This document shows positions 45,127 through 54,462 of a stretch of DNA of 64,000 bases, piece after piece; within the stretch, counting starts at the first letter, position 1, and each line of letters starts with the position of its first letter. The position numbers and the translations under genes were made by a program. The stretch covers positions 620,001 to 684,000 of the forward strand of contig NZ_QKLU01000004.1 of the NCBI RefSeq assembly GCF_003208655.1. The letters run 5' to 3'. The stretch comes from Pedobacter nutrimenti (GTDB taxonomy: Bacteria; Bacteroidota; Bacteroidia; Sphingobacteriales; Sphingobacteriaceae). The notes under the pieces are model-generated. The model had not been told where the DNA came from and did not search any database. It saw nothing but the letters and a program-made list of their open reading frames with translations.

Positions 45127-46218
45127 ATGAATTTTCTAAAAAACATTCTCGGCTCCAAACAACAGGCACTAAAATCAAACGAAAACTTCTGGTCCTGGTT
45201 TAAGACCAGGGAACGTGTTTTTTTTAATGTCGTAAAATCACATCAAAATATTGAGCAGGATTTTTTTGATGAACTGGGACCAAAACTCAATGAACTAAAA
45301 GAGGGCTATTTTTACCTGACCGGAATGATGAACGACGATACCGCCGAACTGGTCATTACCGCAGACGGGAACATCAAAAACATTGTGTTCGCAGAAGAAC
45401 TGGTTGCGCAGGCTCCTGTTTTGAATGGCTGGAAGTTTACAGCATTAAAAGAAGCCTTAAATATCGAAGATGTTAACATCAGAATGGGCGATTATGAGTT
45501 TAACCGGAAAAATTTGCAATTCTATGCAAACGATCTTGAAAATTACCCGGATGAAATTGACATTACAGTGCTTTATGATGAGCTTACCAAAGAGAATGAA
45601 AATGATATTTCCATTGGTGTATATATATTTCTGGAAAATTACCTTGGAGAACTGAACGCGGCCACCATCATTGACCGCTTAACCATTATCAGGAAGGACC
45701 AGGCAAAAAAAGAACTGATCCCTATAGAAAAATTGAAATCATTTTTGATCTGGAGAGAAAAAGAATTCATTGAAAAATATGAAGGCATTCGCAGTAATGC
45801 AGATCATGACGCCTACTCTATGCTGGAGGCCCAACTGGAAAACGGTAATCCTCTGCTGGCCATTATCAACACTGAACTGCTTGGCTGGGACAGCAAAGCT
45901 TCCCATCCCTGGATTTTAAATTATACCATAAAGTTTGACGGAGAAAACACCAACGGAATGCCAGACCAGCATACCTATAAACTACTGGACAAAATAGAAG
46001 ATGAACTCATGGCGCAACTGAAAGATGTAGAAGGCTATCTGAACATCGGAAGGGAAACTGCAAATGGCAACAGAGAGATTTATTTTGCATGTAAAGAATT
46101 CCGGAAACCTTCAAAAGTGGCCTGGAAGATTCAGGAAAAATATTCAGACCAGCTTGAAATTTCTTATGAGATATTCAAAGATAAATACTGGCAAAGTTTT
46201 AAACATTTTCTACCCTGA
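45127..46218 (+). CDS. DUF695 domain protein
   Basis: A 363-residue cytoplasmic protein. The N-terminal two thirds (KTRERVFFNVVKSHQNIEQD, MMNDDTAELVITADGNIKNI) is a domain often found fused to DUF695 in Bacteroidota. Residues about 230-363 are the DUF695 domain (HPWILNYTIKFDGENTNG, REIYFACKEFRKPSKVAWK). Biochemical function is unknown. It stands alone, and its 3' side is followed by a repeat/terminator region shared with the gene facing it. Confidence 0.85.
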   Translation: MNFLKNILGSKQQALKSNENFWSWFKTRERVFFNVVKSHQNIEQDFFDELGPKLNELKEGYFYLTGMMNDDTAELVITADGNIKNIVFAEELVAQAPVLNGWKFTALKEALNIEDVNIRMGDYEFNRKNLQFYANDLENYPDEIDITVLYDELTKENENDISIGVYIFLENYLGELNAATIIDRLTIIRKDQAKKELIPIEKLKSFLIWREKEFIEKYEGIRSNADHDAYSMLEAQLENGNPLLAIINTELLGWDSKASHPWILNYTIKFDGENTNGMPDQHTYKLLDKIEDELMAQLKDVEGYLNIGRETANGNREIYFACKEFRKPSKVAWKIQEKYSDQLEISYEIFKDKYWQSFKHFLP

Positions 46219-46282
46219 ACTAAACAGCATGTTAAAAAGAGTCCTTTAGAAAAAGATCTTTTATCATCAAACGGGCCTGGCC

Positions 46283-46380
46283 TAAAAAAGGAAAGCGGGA
46301 ATAACCCTCCGGATCATTCCCGCTTAATCTAAATTAACGCTCTCAGTAATAAAGACGCTTTTTGAAAGTAAATATTGTAT
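46283..46380. repeat. Direct repeat, copy 1 (98 nt)
   Basis: Identical to 49021-49118 except for one base (C at 46358, T at 49096) and in the same orientation. It lies 50 nt after the stop of the DUF5686 gene. It contains a 10-bp stem (AAGCGGGAAT/ATTCCCGCTT, 46293-46325), which on the minus strand is followed by TCCTTTTTTT and so acts as terminator for that gene. Confidence 0.97.
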
Positions 46381-46430
46381 CCGGTATTCTTTTTTTTGAA
46401 ATTTTGCCTGGATTTCATAAAAACCGGCCT

Positions 46431-48893
46431 TTAAAACCCTGCGGAGACCCTGAAACCTGTACTGCTGCCGTTCTTGTAATTAAAAGTTTTGACCAGGTTA
46501 AACCGAAGTCCAAAACGTTGTATACCGATATAAGCTTCGGCATAGTTTTTTATGACATCAGAAGTTAGGTAATTTACGCCAATCACTTCTTCCAATTTCA
46601 ATTTCTTGAACAAAGGGATTTTACTCAGAAATAATCCACCAAAATTGTGTTCGGCATGTGCTTCCAGAAATTCTTTTCCTGTACTGTATTCATAAGGACT
46701 GAGCATCATAAACCCATCTGTAAACTGGGTATAAAGGAAAATATCACTGCCAGCAAAATGTTTAAAATCCATATAATACATTTTATCTCTGTTAAGGAAC
46801 TTACCTGCCGCGGCACTGTATTTGAAAGCACCTAAAATACCCAGCTTTTTATTGGAGTCAAATACCCGGATCCCTGCATAATCGAAATCTACATCTGAAT
46901 CAAATGCCCCTTTTATTCCTTTCCTGTATTCCAGCTCCAGTTTAGGATATTTCGAGCCTTGTCTGATGGTAAAATCCGGACGTTCAATATAGCTTTGGGC
47001 AAAAGCAATATTCAGTTTCAGACCTAATGTCAATGCTTTATTGGCACTGAAAGCATAATTATTTTCGAATGATGGATATGGATTGTTTGCTGTAAACTGT
47101 TTATCTGGAAAATCTCCAGCCGTCCGGAAGGAGGTATTCAGCAGGGGTGTCCTGTTTGCGTATTCTATATTACCGCTAAGATACAATCCATTACTGAGCT
47201 CCCTGCCTGAATAAATTTTCACAAAATCCTTTTTAAACAGTTTTAAAATATTTTCCTTGGCAAACAGCGTACTAAAAGTATTAAACAAAGGGGGTATCGC
47301 CCCGTATTCGGTATTAAAGTCTGTATAACTTGTTCCCCCGCTGATCCCTAAATAAGCCCTGCGTTTTCGGTTATACACATAGCCGATACTGCCATTGGCA
47401 CTTAATTTTTTGTTTTCAAAACCATACCGCGGATTAAACTTCATACTTAGACTGCTGCTGTCTTTCAGGGTTTTTCTATAACTCAGCTCCGGACTGTACA
47501 CCCATCCTTCTACCGTATTGTAGTTTACGCTAAGTACCGGACTATTAATCCCCCAGGACTCTTTTTCTTTGGTATTTCTATGCGTATACCCGGTTAAAAG
47601 AACCTTTAATGGTTTCAATTTATTTGCTTTTCTGTCTATCGAATCTTTGTACTTATCGGAACTTCTGACGAGCCGGATGCTGTCTTTTTTGACATAGTCC
47701 CTTTTTTCCTCGGGCGTTAAAAGTACAGGCCTGATCCCCGCCCAATAAGCAGAATCTTTTTTATTAGACCCGGCGTTTACCTTTAGAACCCTGTTGGTAA
47801 AGAATTTTGGAGGAAAATTAGGTTCTACATCATAATTGCTGAACACCCCGGTATAGGTACCTTCAAATTTAAAGCTGAATATTCCTCCGCTATAATCGTA
47901 CCGCTGACTGGCGAGCATCCACTTCTCATTTTTAACGGGAATATACTGTTGTTTTATTCTCAGACTATCAATCCCCTCGATCATGGAATTATTGGTGATG
48001 GCAAGATCAATACTATGGATCCGCCAGCTGTCATCAATAATATAAATATAACCATTAAACACCTGATCATATTTACGACGCGAAATCACTTGTATCTTAT
48101 TGATCCAGTTACCACCCTCGCGGAAAGTTCCAATAAATTTATAGCGGTAAAACAGCATCGCATTCTCTGCAATTGGTGAAACGAAGCCCACACGGCTCAA
48201 CTCACCGATATCAACAATATTTTTGTAAAAGCTCACCAAAAAATCTGTTGCCTGATTAAAACTGAAGCCATTGCTGTTGCCGCTTACTTTTGAAGAGATC
48301 ATTTCTTCATTAATTTTACCTGGCTGCTGAAAATTAAACTTTGATACCGATTCGGACAAATAGAGTATTCCTCTTTTGCCGGAATCCAGGCCCATATTTT
48401 TAAGGTCATCCTGAATGTTCCTGCCCAGGAATTTTTTAGGCGCATTTTTAAGTTTGGTCACCCCTTTAATATAGGTATCACAGGAAAAGGCCTTAACTTC
48501 GGTCAAATGCTGTTTGCGTTTTTTAATGGCATTCCTGATGATTTCATAGGCCGGGTCTTCCGCACCAGCTTTAATGACTACGTCCTTCAGCTGATAAACT
48601 TCCGCCTGCATTGCCACAGACAGCTCTGTATCTCCATTGACCTCTACCTCTTTAATAAGCTGGACATACCCCACTGCCCTAAACACCAAATTGTATTTTC
48701 CTTTATCCAGTTTGAGCTGGAATTCCCCATTGGAATTGGCAGAAGTACCCTTACTGCTGCCCTGAATATAAACACTTGCAAAAGGAAGGATGTTTTTTTC
48801 TTTATCGGTCGTAACTCCTTTTAGGGTAAATTGTTGGGAAAAGCAAAACTGTGTAAACAAAAGGGCACACAACAGGAACAAGAGCTTCTTCAT
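46431..48893 (-). CDS. DUF5686 and carboxypeptidase-regulatory-like domain outer-membrane protein
   Basis: An 820-residue exported protein with a signal peptide ending at FCFSQ. A carboxypeptidase-like beta-sandwich (about 22-105: LKGVTTDKEKNILPFASVYI) precedes a DUF5686 region (about 115-400) and a C-terminal half rich in alternating aromatic strands, probably a beta-barrel. It ends RVSAGF, as expected for outer-membrane insertion. Function unknown. It is bracketed by two copies of a 98-nt direct repeat, and a candidate structured RNA precedes it on the same strand. Confidence 0.9.
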   Translation of the reverse strand: MKKLLFLLCALLFTQFCFSQQFTLKGVTTDKEKNILPFASVYIQGSSKGTSANSNGEFQLKLDKGKYNLVFRAVGYVQLIKEVEVNGDTELSVAMQAEVYQLKDVVIKAGAEDPAYEIIRNAIKKRKQHLTEVKAFSCDTYIKGVTKLKNAPKKFLGRNIQDDLKNMGLDSGKRGILYLSESVSKFNFQQPGKINEEMISSKVSGNSNGFSFNQATDFLVSFYKNIVDIGELSRVGFVSPIAENAMLFYRYKFIGTFREGGNWINKIQVISRRKYDQVFNGYIYIIDDSWRIHSIDLAITNNSMIEGIDSLRIKQQYIPVKNEKWMLASQRYDYSGGIFSFKFEGTYTGVFSNYDVEPNFPPKFFTNRVLKVNAGSNKKDSAYWAGIRPVLLTPEEKRDYVKKDSIRLVRSSDKYKDSIDRKANKLKPLKVLLTGYTHRNTKEKESWGINSPVLSVNYNTVEGWVYSPELSYRKTLKDSSSLSMKFNPRYGFENKKLSANGSIGYVYNRKRRAYLGISGGTSYTDFNTEYGAIPPLFNTFSTLFAKENILKLFKKDFVKIYSGRELSNGLYLSGNIEYANRTPLLNTSFRTAGDFPDKQFTANNPYPSFENNYAFSANKALTLGLKLNIAFAQSYIERPDFTIRQGSKYPKLELEYRKGIKGAFDSDVDFDYAGIRVFDSNKKLGILGAFKYSAAAGKFLNRDKMYYMDFKHFAGSDIFLYTQFTDGFMMLSPYEYSTGKEFLEAHAEHNFGGLFLSKIPLFKKLKLEEVIGVNYLTSDVIKNYAEAYIGIQRFGLRFNLVKTFNYKNGSSTGFRVSAGF

Positions 48894-49020
48894 ATAGTTT
48901 TATGGGCGTTTAAGGTTATAAAGCGAAAATGCCTATAATTTCCGAATAATACTCTGTTGCATTAAGTTAAAAAAAGTTAAAAAGCTATGGCGCCTGCTTT
49001 TGACCAGGGTTTAGATATTG

Positions 49021-49118
49021 TAAAAAAGGAAAGCGGGAATAACCCTCCGGATCATTCCCGCTTAATCTAAATTAACGCTCTCAGTAATAAAGACGTTTTT
49101 TGAAAGTAAATATTGTAT
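49021..49118. repeat. Direct repeat, copy 2 (98 nt)
   Basis: Second copy of the element at 46283-46380 (97 of 98 positions identical), about 130 nt upstream of the DUF5686 start. It contains the same minus-strand terminator-like hairpin (49031-49063) but follows no protein gene on that strand. Confidence 0.97.
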
Positions 49119-49168
49119 AGAGGAATAAAAAAAATCTAAAGACCTGATGTATGCCTTTTAAAAGCCCC

Positions 49169-49262
49169 AAAAAAAACATCGGCAGCACTAACTTTCGTTA
49201 ATGCTGCCGAATCCTTTATGCTATGCCTGCCCTACGCGGATCACCCCCTCACAGGACTTTTT
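49169..49262 (-). ncRNA. Candidate structured RNA with intrinsic terminator
   Basis: A 13-bp hairpin (49180-49192 with 49197-49209) is followed on the minus strand by a run of eight U. Directly 5' of it on that strand, 49255-49258 can pair with 49210-49213 and 49250-49254 with 49221-49225, enclosing a G-rich loop. Each of the three helices has one irregular pair that is G.U in minus-strand RNA but A.C in plus-strand RNA, so the minus strand is the functional one. I match it to no known riboswitch, 6S, SRP or RNase P RNA. It could be a small RNA or the leader of the DUF5686 gene. Its 5' end is unknown. Confidence 0.55.
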
Positions 49263-49475
49263 TCGATTGAATAGCTATCTATTTAACAACTCAGTTCTAC
49301 ACTTGTTTTGAAGAATAGCTGCTTAATTTTTCTTACTTAAATATAAATCTATTCTTTGCCTTTTTTTGAAAAAACTTATCCACCGGGTGTGGAGAGATTT
49401 TTTAATTACCTGGTACATACTTTCCATCATGCTGTTGACTTTAATCGTTAACTGCCTCATCAATTTTAATATTTA

Positions 49476-49506
49476 TTTGCATTCCACAAACTAATTGCTA
49501 TTTTTG
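49476..49506 (+). promoter_or_regulatory. Promoter of tRNA-Ala
   Basis: A full match to the Bacteroidota consensus: TTTG at 49476-49479, a 19-nt spacer, and TATTTTTG at 49499-49506. The tRNA begins 19 nt after the -7 box. Confidence 0.85.
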
Positions 49507-49524
49507 CCACCTCAATAGCCACAA

Positions 49525-49598
<74 letters not shown>

Positions 49599-49604
49599 CA
49601 GCTT

Positions 49605-49636
49605 AAAGCCTTTCAGTAGTACTGGAAGGCTTTTTT
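49605..49636 (+). terminator. Terminator of tRNA-Ala
   Basis: A 13-bp stem (AAAGCCTTTCAGT with ACTGGAAGGCTTT, one wobble) and a 3-nt loop, followed by TTTTTT. Confidence 0.93.
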
Positions 49637-49759
49637 GTTCAAATGGCTTCCTTCAAATGGACAATAAACCATTAAACTTTCTTTGCCAAATTCTGTATGC
49701 TCTTTTTTATTTATGGAATCTTCATGCATTGCTCATCATAGTTGAAATATCAATCAAAT

Positions 49760-50716
49760 ATGATAAAGACATGGTTAATGACTTACCTACTCCTGATTTC
49801 CTCAGTGTTTAGTGTTTATGCCCAGGACAACAACATCAGCTGGATCAATAAAAATGCACGGCCCTTACAGGCAGACACCTCAAAATCGCTCAGCGATCTT
49901 GATTTTTTATCCGGAACACTAAAGGATAATACCATTTTCGCCATAGGTGAAGCTTCTCATGGCACACGCGAATTCTATAACCATAAAAAACGCATCATAG
50001 AATACCTTATCCTTCACCTCAACTATAAAAGTCTGGGGTTTGAAATCAGCGATTCGGCAATGGAACCCATTAACCAGTACTTACTTACCGGAACCGGCAA
50101 TTTAAAAGACCTGATGAAGGGATTTTATTTATACAATACAACAGAGATTTATGACCTTTTCCAATTCATAAGAACCCATAATAAGAAACAAGCGCCCGCG
50201 GAACAGGTTCAACTATTTGGTTTTGACCGGATGGAATATGCCCCAATGCCATTGGAACGCGACCAGTTAATGGCACAAAACATCATTATAAACCAAAATA
50301 CAACCCACAACAAAACCATCATCTGGGCACATAATGTACATATTGCAAAAGACACCACCATGGCCCAATACCAAGGAATGGGCTATCACTTAAACAAAAA
50401 ATTTGGGAACAAACTTTATGCGCTGGGATTTGACACCTATAAAGGCTCGGTAAATGTAATCACCGGTAACGGATTTGAAAAATATGAGTTTCAAAGCGCA
50501 AAAGATACCTTTTCAGCATTATTAGCTTCAGCAAAATATCCTGACTTTTTTATAGCCCTTAGCGGGACGGATAATCCCCTGAAAGGAGTAATCAGTAAGA
50601 TGACCAATATCTATGCAAACTGGACAGAAGGTCGTTCACTCCCCGTAAATCCAGGTTCTGATTTTGATGGAATGATATTTATCAGGGAAAGCCATGCCTC
50701 CGCACTGATGAAATAA
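49760..50716 (+). CDS. Erythromycin-esterase family protein, shortened
   Basis: A 318-residue exported protein with a signal peptide from the ATG at 49760 (MIKTWLMTYLLLISSVFSVY); an in-frame TTG lies six codons upstream. Family motifs are AIGEASHGTREFYNHK (catalytic His/Glu region), GFEISDSAME, LFGFDRME and IIWAHNVHIAKDT, and the C-terminal part is present. Classic Ere enzymes are about 400 residues. Here LFGFDRME runs almost directly into RDQLMAQNII, so a helical segment of roughly 70-80 residues seems missing. Macrolide resistance should not be assumed. Confidence 0.85.
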   Translation: MIKTWLMTYLLLISSVFSVYAQDNNISWINKNARPLQADTSKSLSDLDFLSGTLKDNTIFAIGEASHGTREFYNHKKRIIEYLILHLNYKSLGFEISDSAMEPINQYLLTGTGNLKDLMKGFYLYNTTEIYDLFQFIRTHNKKQAPAEQVQLFGFDRMEYAPMPLERDQLMAQNIIINQNTTHNKTIIWAHNVHIAKDTTMAQYQGMGYHLNKKFGNKLYALGFDTYKGSVNVITGNGFEKYEFQSAKDTFSALLASAKYPDFFIALSGTDNPLKGVISKMTNIYANWTEGRSLPVNPGSDFDGMIFIRESHASALMK

Positions 50717-50789
50717 ATTAGTGCAGAAATTTTGTTCTGCTCGCAGGGAATAAAATTTCTTTTCTATATTCACATCTCAAATTTAAATT

Positions 50790-51419
50790 ATGCGTTTTCT
50801 CTTTTTCTTTATCCTGCTGTGCAGTGCTACTTTTGCCAAGGCCCAGCTGTTTGGTGTTATACCAATTAATAAATTTCAGGCCGGTTATTATTACGACCTT
50901 AACGATCAGAAAATCATCGGAAAAATCGCAAAAGACGCCAGCTCTAGAAATACCTTTACTTCAAAAAACTACTTTCTGTTTAAGTCAGATACAGGTCGGG
51001 TACGCATCAGTCCCGATATGATCAAATCATTTGTAGTAGGACTCGATAGTTTTACGGTTTCTCATGGGCCAGACGCCCAGTTTTACAAGGTGGTTATAGA
51101 TGGCCCCTCAAAGTTATTCGGTCTTAGTGGATTTAGCAGTCAGGCGCCTACAATGTCTGCCGCTCCGGGAGGTGGAATGACGATGAATGGAGGAGGTACC
51201 ACCTTCTTTAAAAGCACTACATACTTCTATGGTCCTGATGCAGATCATTTGTCACAGTTGACAAGAAAAAACTATGCAGAGGTTATGAGTTTAATTGTCG
51301 CGGATGAGCCTTCCCTTGTCGAAAAAATTAAGGATAAAACATACCGGTACGGAGATATGAAAGAGCTGACCGAAGTTTACAACCGGATCAAGAGCATAAA
51401 GAAAACTCCATCCAAATAA
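50790..51419 (+). CDS. Hypothetical exported protein
   Basis: A 209-residue protein with signal peptide MRFLFFFILLCSATFAKAQ. The mature part is beta-rich (FQAGYYYDLNDQKIIGKI, VRISPDMIKSFVVGLDSFTV) and contains a Gly/Met-rich stretch (SAAPGGGMTMNGGGTTFF, about 128-145). The C-terminus is helical and charged. No family recognised. It stands alone on the plus strand. Confidence 0.75.
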   Translation: MRFLFFFILLCSATFAKAQLFGVIPINKFQAGYYYDLNDQKIIGKIAKDASSRNTFTSKNYFLFKSDTGRVRISPDMIKSFVVGLDSFTVSHGPDAQFYKVVIDGPSKLFGLSGFSSQAPTMSAAPGGGMTMNGGGTTFFKSTTYFYGPDADHLSQLTRKNYAEVMSLIVADEPSLVEKIKDKTYRYGDMKELTEVYNRIKSIKKTPSK

Positions 51420-51461
51420 AGGTTATAGTGCTGTAATGGGAAATTTTTGTTTCAATCAGCA

Positions 51462-54011
51462 TTATTTAATTTCTTTGCCATCCTTAACCATTAAGTTAAA
51501 ATTTACTTGTCCCAGCCTTCCAGTAACATCCAGTCCTTCTATGTTTCCGATAAACTTGCCTGAAATATCTGAACAGTAAAATGTAATTTTAGCCTCCCCT
51601 TTTTCATTTGTAATGACTTCCGGGTTCCAGATCAGGGTATTCCTAAAATCAAAAATGTTTTTTTCTTCCGGTTTGCGTTCGTAATCGGGGCTATAAAATA
51701 CTTTACCTGCAACATACCCCTGAACCCGGTGCATATTAAACATCTTCAACAAATCCTCGTCTGTATATTTTGGATATTCGTAAGCTTTTTTAATCACATC
51801 ACTATTCTTAAAGCTCCCATGCCAGGGAACCCTCCCATCTTTATATTGAGTATAAGCGCCCCCTTCAACCGGTTTCGATCCCGAACCACAGGAACCGCAA
51901 TTTAACCAACCGCATGTTCCTACAAAATCGCTGTTCCCGGAAAACCTGGCCGTACTATCCAGTTTTGCCATATATTTATCCCGTTGTAAATTTACAGCAC
52001 CAGTTCCCCTTCCATTTATTACCACTTCGTCCAGTGTAATCAGTCCGGGTATATTAGGCAATACTTTCAGGGTATCTGTTTTATCTTTTCGGGCAATCAG
52101 CGGGTAAACAACTTTTTTCTGTCCCAGTATGGAATCAATTGCACCAAAGGGATCCGAAAGTACAATCTTTGTCTTTTTAACAATTTCATCACTGCCAAGT
52201 GGTTTTATATAAAAGTATCCCTGGTTCGCCAGCAGCATCTGTTCTTTGGAAATTTTAAATTTTCCGGGAGAAGAAATCTGAATGGGATCGCCAAATCCCA
52301 TTTTTTCGGGTGTAAAAGCAAGTAACATTTTAGGAAGGCCGGACTTACCGCTCATTGTCCCCTCCACCTGGTCACTGATAATTTTTTGGCCTTTTGTTGT
52401 CTTTAACAGATCATGCTTACCCCAAATGTATTTTCTCCAGCCTTGTGTCATTAATAACAAATCCATGGATTGTGCCCTGTTTTTATTGTTTTCATCAAAA
52501 AAGTAGTCCGGATTGATGATCTCTCCTCTAATTTGCGAATACAACTGGGTATAAGAAATGATGTTTAAAAAATCCTCCTGGTTTTTATAAAGATCATCGT
52601 AAACGCTAAGCCCAAGATGCGCAATTACAGGCTCGCCTTTTTCGTTGCTGGCCCGGATGTTCAGTACAACTTTATCTTTTCTATCATAAACGGATTGCGA
52701 GGGCTCAACACTGATGTTAATCTTTTGATCAAAATTGACATACACAAGTCTTTCAACAAGGGGTATCATAGCTGAATTATACAGGGTGACCTCCACAATT
52801 CCCTGCGGAAATTTATCTTTTGGAAGGTTAAACAGCAAGGTATCATTCCTCATTTCTCCTTTATAAAGTGCATATACTGTGCCCCTTACCTGGGCGGAGA
52901 TGATAATATCCTGATCTGGTATGGAATTGCTTTTTGTTACCAGAAAGACAACAGCTTTCTCATTCTGGCGCAGCACTTTCAATACAATACCCGTTTTATG
53001 TATTTCCGGAAGTTGCTGTAGTATCTCTGAATGCCCCATTTTCACTGCATAAACTTTTCCGGTCCGGGGAACAAAGTTAAACTTGCCCATCCCGCCATAA
53101 GTACTCTTAATACTGTCAATGGGCTTTCCGTTTTCCAGTAATATCCCATTCAAATCGTAAGGCTTCCCATACTGCTTGCTTACTTTAAAAGCAACCACAT
53201 TCACTTGTTCAGCAACCAAATGCCCTCCCTCAGGAAAAAATTTAATAGAAAAATTATCATTTGCAATTGCAGGCAGGGTTATCATATTGCTGATGTCCTC
53301 CTTCTGGTAGCTGGTCTTAATATCCAGGAAAGTATTTTTAAAAGGATCGTCTATCCTAAATTTGAGGGTGGCATATCCATCGGCACCAGTTACAGCCTGA
53401 ATCGTTTTTTGATAAATACGATCAACAAAAATACTGGCCAAAACATCTGCTCCTTTAACTGGAAGTTTATTGGAGCTTGTGCCAACGGTCAGTTCAATTT
53501 CTTTTTTATCCTCCGTATTTATCCTTTTAACCGACGCATTAACGGCTAATTTCGGGTTGATGCGTTTCATAATTCTCAGCTTTCGGAAGGCTTTGAATTC
53601 CTCCTGATCATTCAGAAACGATCCTGCGGTAAAAGCCATAAGTATATAATCCCCGGGAGAGACATCTTCCCTTATAATTAAATGCCCATCAGCAAAACCA
53701 TTATGGATCAGTATTTTTTCCTGTCGGATCAGCTGGTTGCTGAGTGCATGCCGAAGCTGGATATACAGAGTTGTATCTGCAGCAGAGGGTTCGTTGTACC
53801 GGGCATTCATGATGTACCCCTTAAACCACAGGTCCTCTCCTGTTTCATACACACCTTTACTCAGTTGGAGGTACACAAGTTGCTGGGGTTGTTTTTTTGA
53901 CAGTGAATCGGTCCATAACGCAACCCTGGATATGTTTTCCTGGGAATAGGCAAAGGAGGCTAAAAGACACCAAAACAATAGAACAGTAATTCTTCTAATA
54001 GCTAAAACCAT
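51462..54011 (-). CDS. Large exported MG2-type (macroglobulin-like) protein
   Basis: An 849-residue exported protein. The start at 54011 (MVLAIRRITVLLFW) opens the signal peptide; an ATG 13 codons upstream is less likely. Repeated beta-sandwich domains follow, the first with the macroglobulin MG2 pattern (VYLQLSKGVYETGEDLWFKG) and others with SIKFFPEGGHLVAEQVNVVA and KVVLNIRASNEKGEPVIAHL. Near residue 700 a LDEVVINGRG segment resembles plug-linker sequences, and a cysteine cluster CGWLNCGSC follows. The protein is probably at the cell surface; its function is unknown. Confidence 0.82.
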   Translation of the reverse strand: MVLAIRRITVLLFWCLLASFAYSQENISRVALWTDSLSKKQPQQLVYLQLSKGVYETGEDLWFKGYIMNARYNEPSAADTTLYIQLRHALSNQLIRQEKILIHNGFADGHLIIREDVSPGDYILMAFTAGSFLNDQEEFKAFRKLRIMKRINPKLAVNASVKRINTEDKKEIELTVGTSSNKLPVKGADVLASIFVDRIYQKTIQAVTGADGYATLKFRIDDPFKNTFLDIKTSYQKEDISNMITLPAIANDNFSIKFFPEGGHLVAEQVNVVAFKVSKQYGKPYDLNGILLENGKPIDSIKSTYGGMGKFNFVPRTGKVYAVKMGHSEILQQLPEIHKTGIVLKVLRQNEKAVVFLVTKSNSIPDQDIIISAQVRGTVYALYKGEMRNDTLLFNLPKDKFPQGIVEVTLYNSAMIPLVERLVYVNFDQKINISVEPSQSVYDRKDKVVLNIRASNEKGEPVIAHLGLSVYDDLYKNQEDFLNIISYTQLYSQIRGEIINPDYFFDENNKNRAQSMDLLLMTQGWRKYIWGKHDLLKTTKGQKIISDQVEGTMSGKSGLPKMLLAFTPEKMGFGDPIQISSPGKFKISKEQMLLANQGYFYIKPLGSDEIVKKTKIVLSDPFGAIDSILGQKKVVYPLIARKDKTDTLKVLPNIPGLITLDEVVINGRGTGAVNLQRDKYMAKLDSTARFSGNSDFVGTCGWLNCGSCGSGSKPVEGGAYTQYKDGRVPWHGSFKNSDVIKKAYEYPKYTDEDLLKMFNMHRVQGYVAGKVFYSPDYERKPEEKNIFDFRNTLIWNPEVITNEKGEAKITFYCSDISGKFIGNIEGLDVTGRLGQVNFNLMVKDGKEIK

Positions 54012-54146
54012 ATCGTTTTTTTTATAGATTGAACAACAGCAGTTTAGCAAAATATCAATTATATTTCATAGTTGGTAATTTACCAGGGCAACAAGTCCCC
54101 ATAAAAACCGGGTAACCCAAAAATGCCAGGAACAGCTTGACATCCG

Positions 54147-54442
54147 TTGCTGATTCTTAAAAGATATATAGAAGAAATGGCCAATTCCCAAAACTTGAAA
54201 AAGCAACAGTTACAGCGCATTATTCAGCGTGAAGAAACGGAAATAAAATTAGCGATAGCTCAAAATGCAACCCTAAGGGCCCAAATCAACCCTCACTTCT
54301 TATTTAACAGTTTGAGCTTCGTTTATCAAAGGATTAGAAAAGTGGGCGCTGATTCGGGGGAAAGTCATCCTATTACTTTCAGGGATAATGAGATACAGCA
54401 TAGAGTCTACTCAGGATGAAAAACTGGTTAATTTATTTACTT
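54147..54442 (+). pseudogene. Frameshifted, truncated LytS-type histidine kinase remnant
   Basis: The frame from 54177 encodes a coiled coil and the His_kinase box LRAQINPHFLFNSLSFVYQR. At the run GGGGG near 54355-54360 the kinase sequence moves to the +1 frame, which encodes VILLLSGIMRYSIESTQDEK, the normal continuation, and soon ends in TAA. The membrane domain and the ATP-binding domain are absent, and no regulator gene is adjacent. This is a decayed kinase gene. Confidence 0.8.
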
Positions 54443-54462
54443 AAGGTAAATATTTTGCTCAA

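Larger units (their letters stand above)
48894..49524. other. 631-nt non-coding region before tRNA-Ala
   Basis: No credible protein gene on either strand. It holds repeat copy 2, a candidate structured minus-strand RNA and the tRNA promoter, described separately. The remaining A+T-rich stretches (48894-49020 and 49263-49475) show nothing else recognisable. Confidence 0.7.

Noticed and set aside
46283..49118. The 98-nt repeats as ends of a transposon
   Set aside because: The gene between them encodes an outer-membrane DUF5686 protein, not a transposase. The repeats are direct rather than inverted, and no short target duplication was found.
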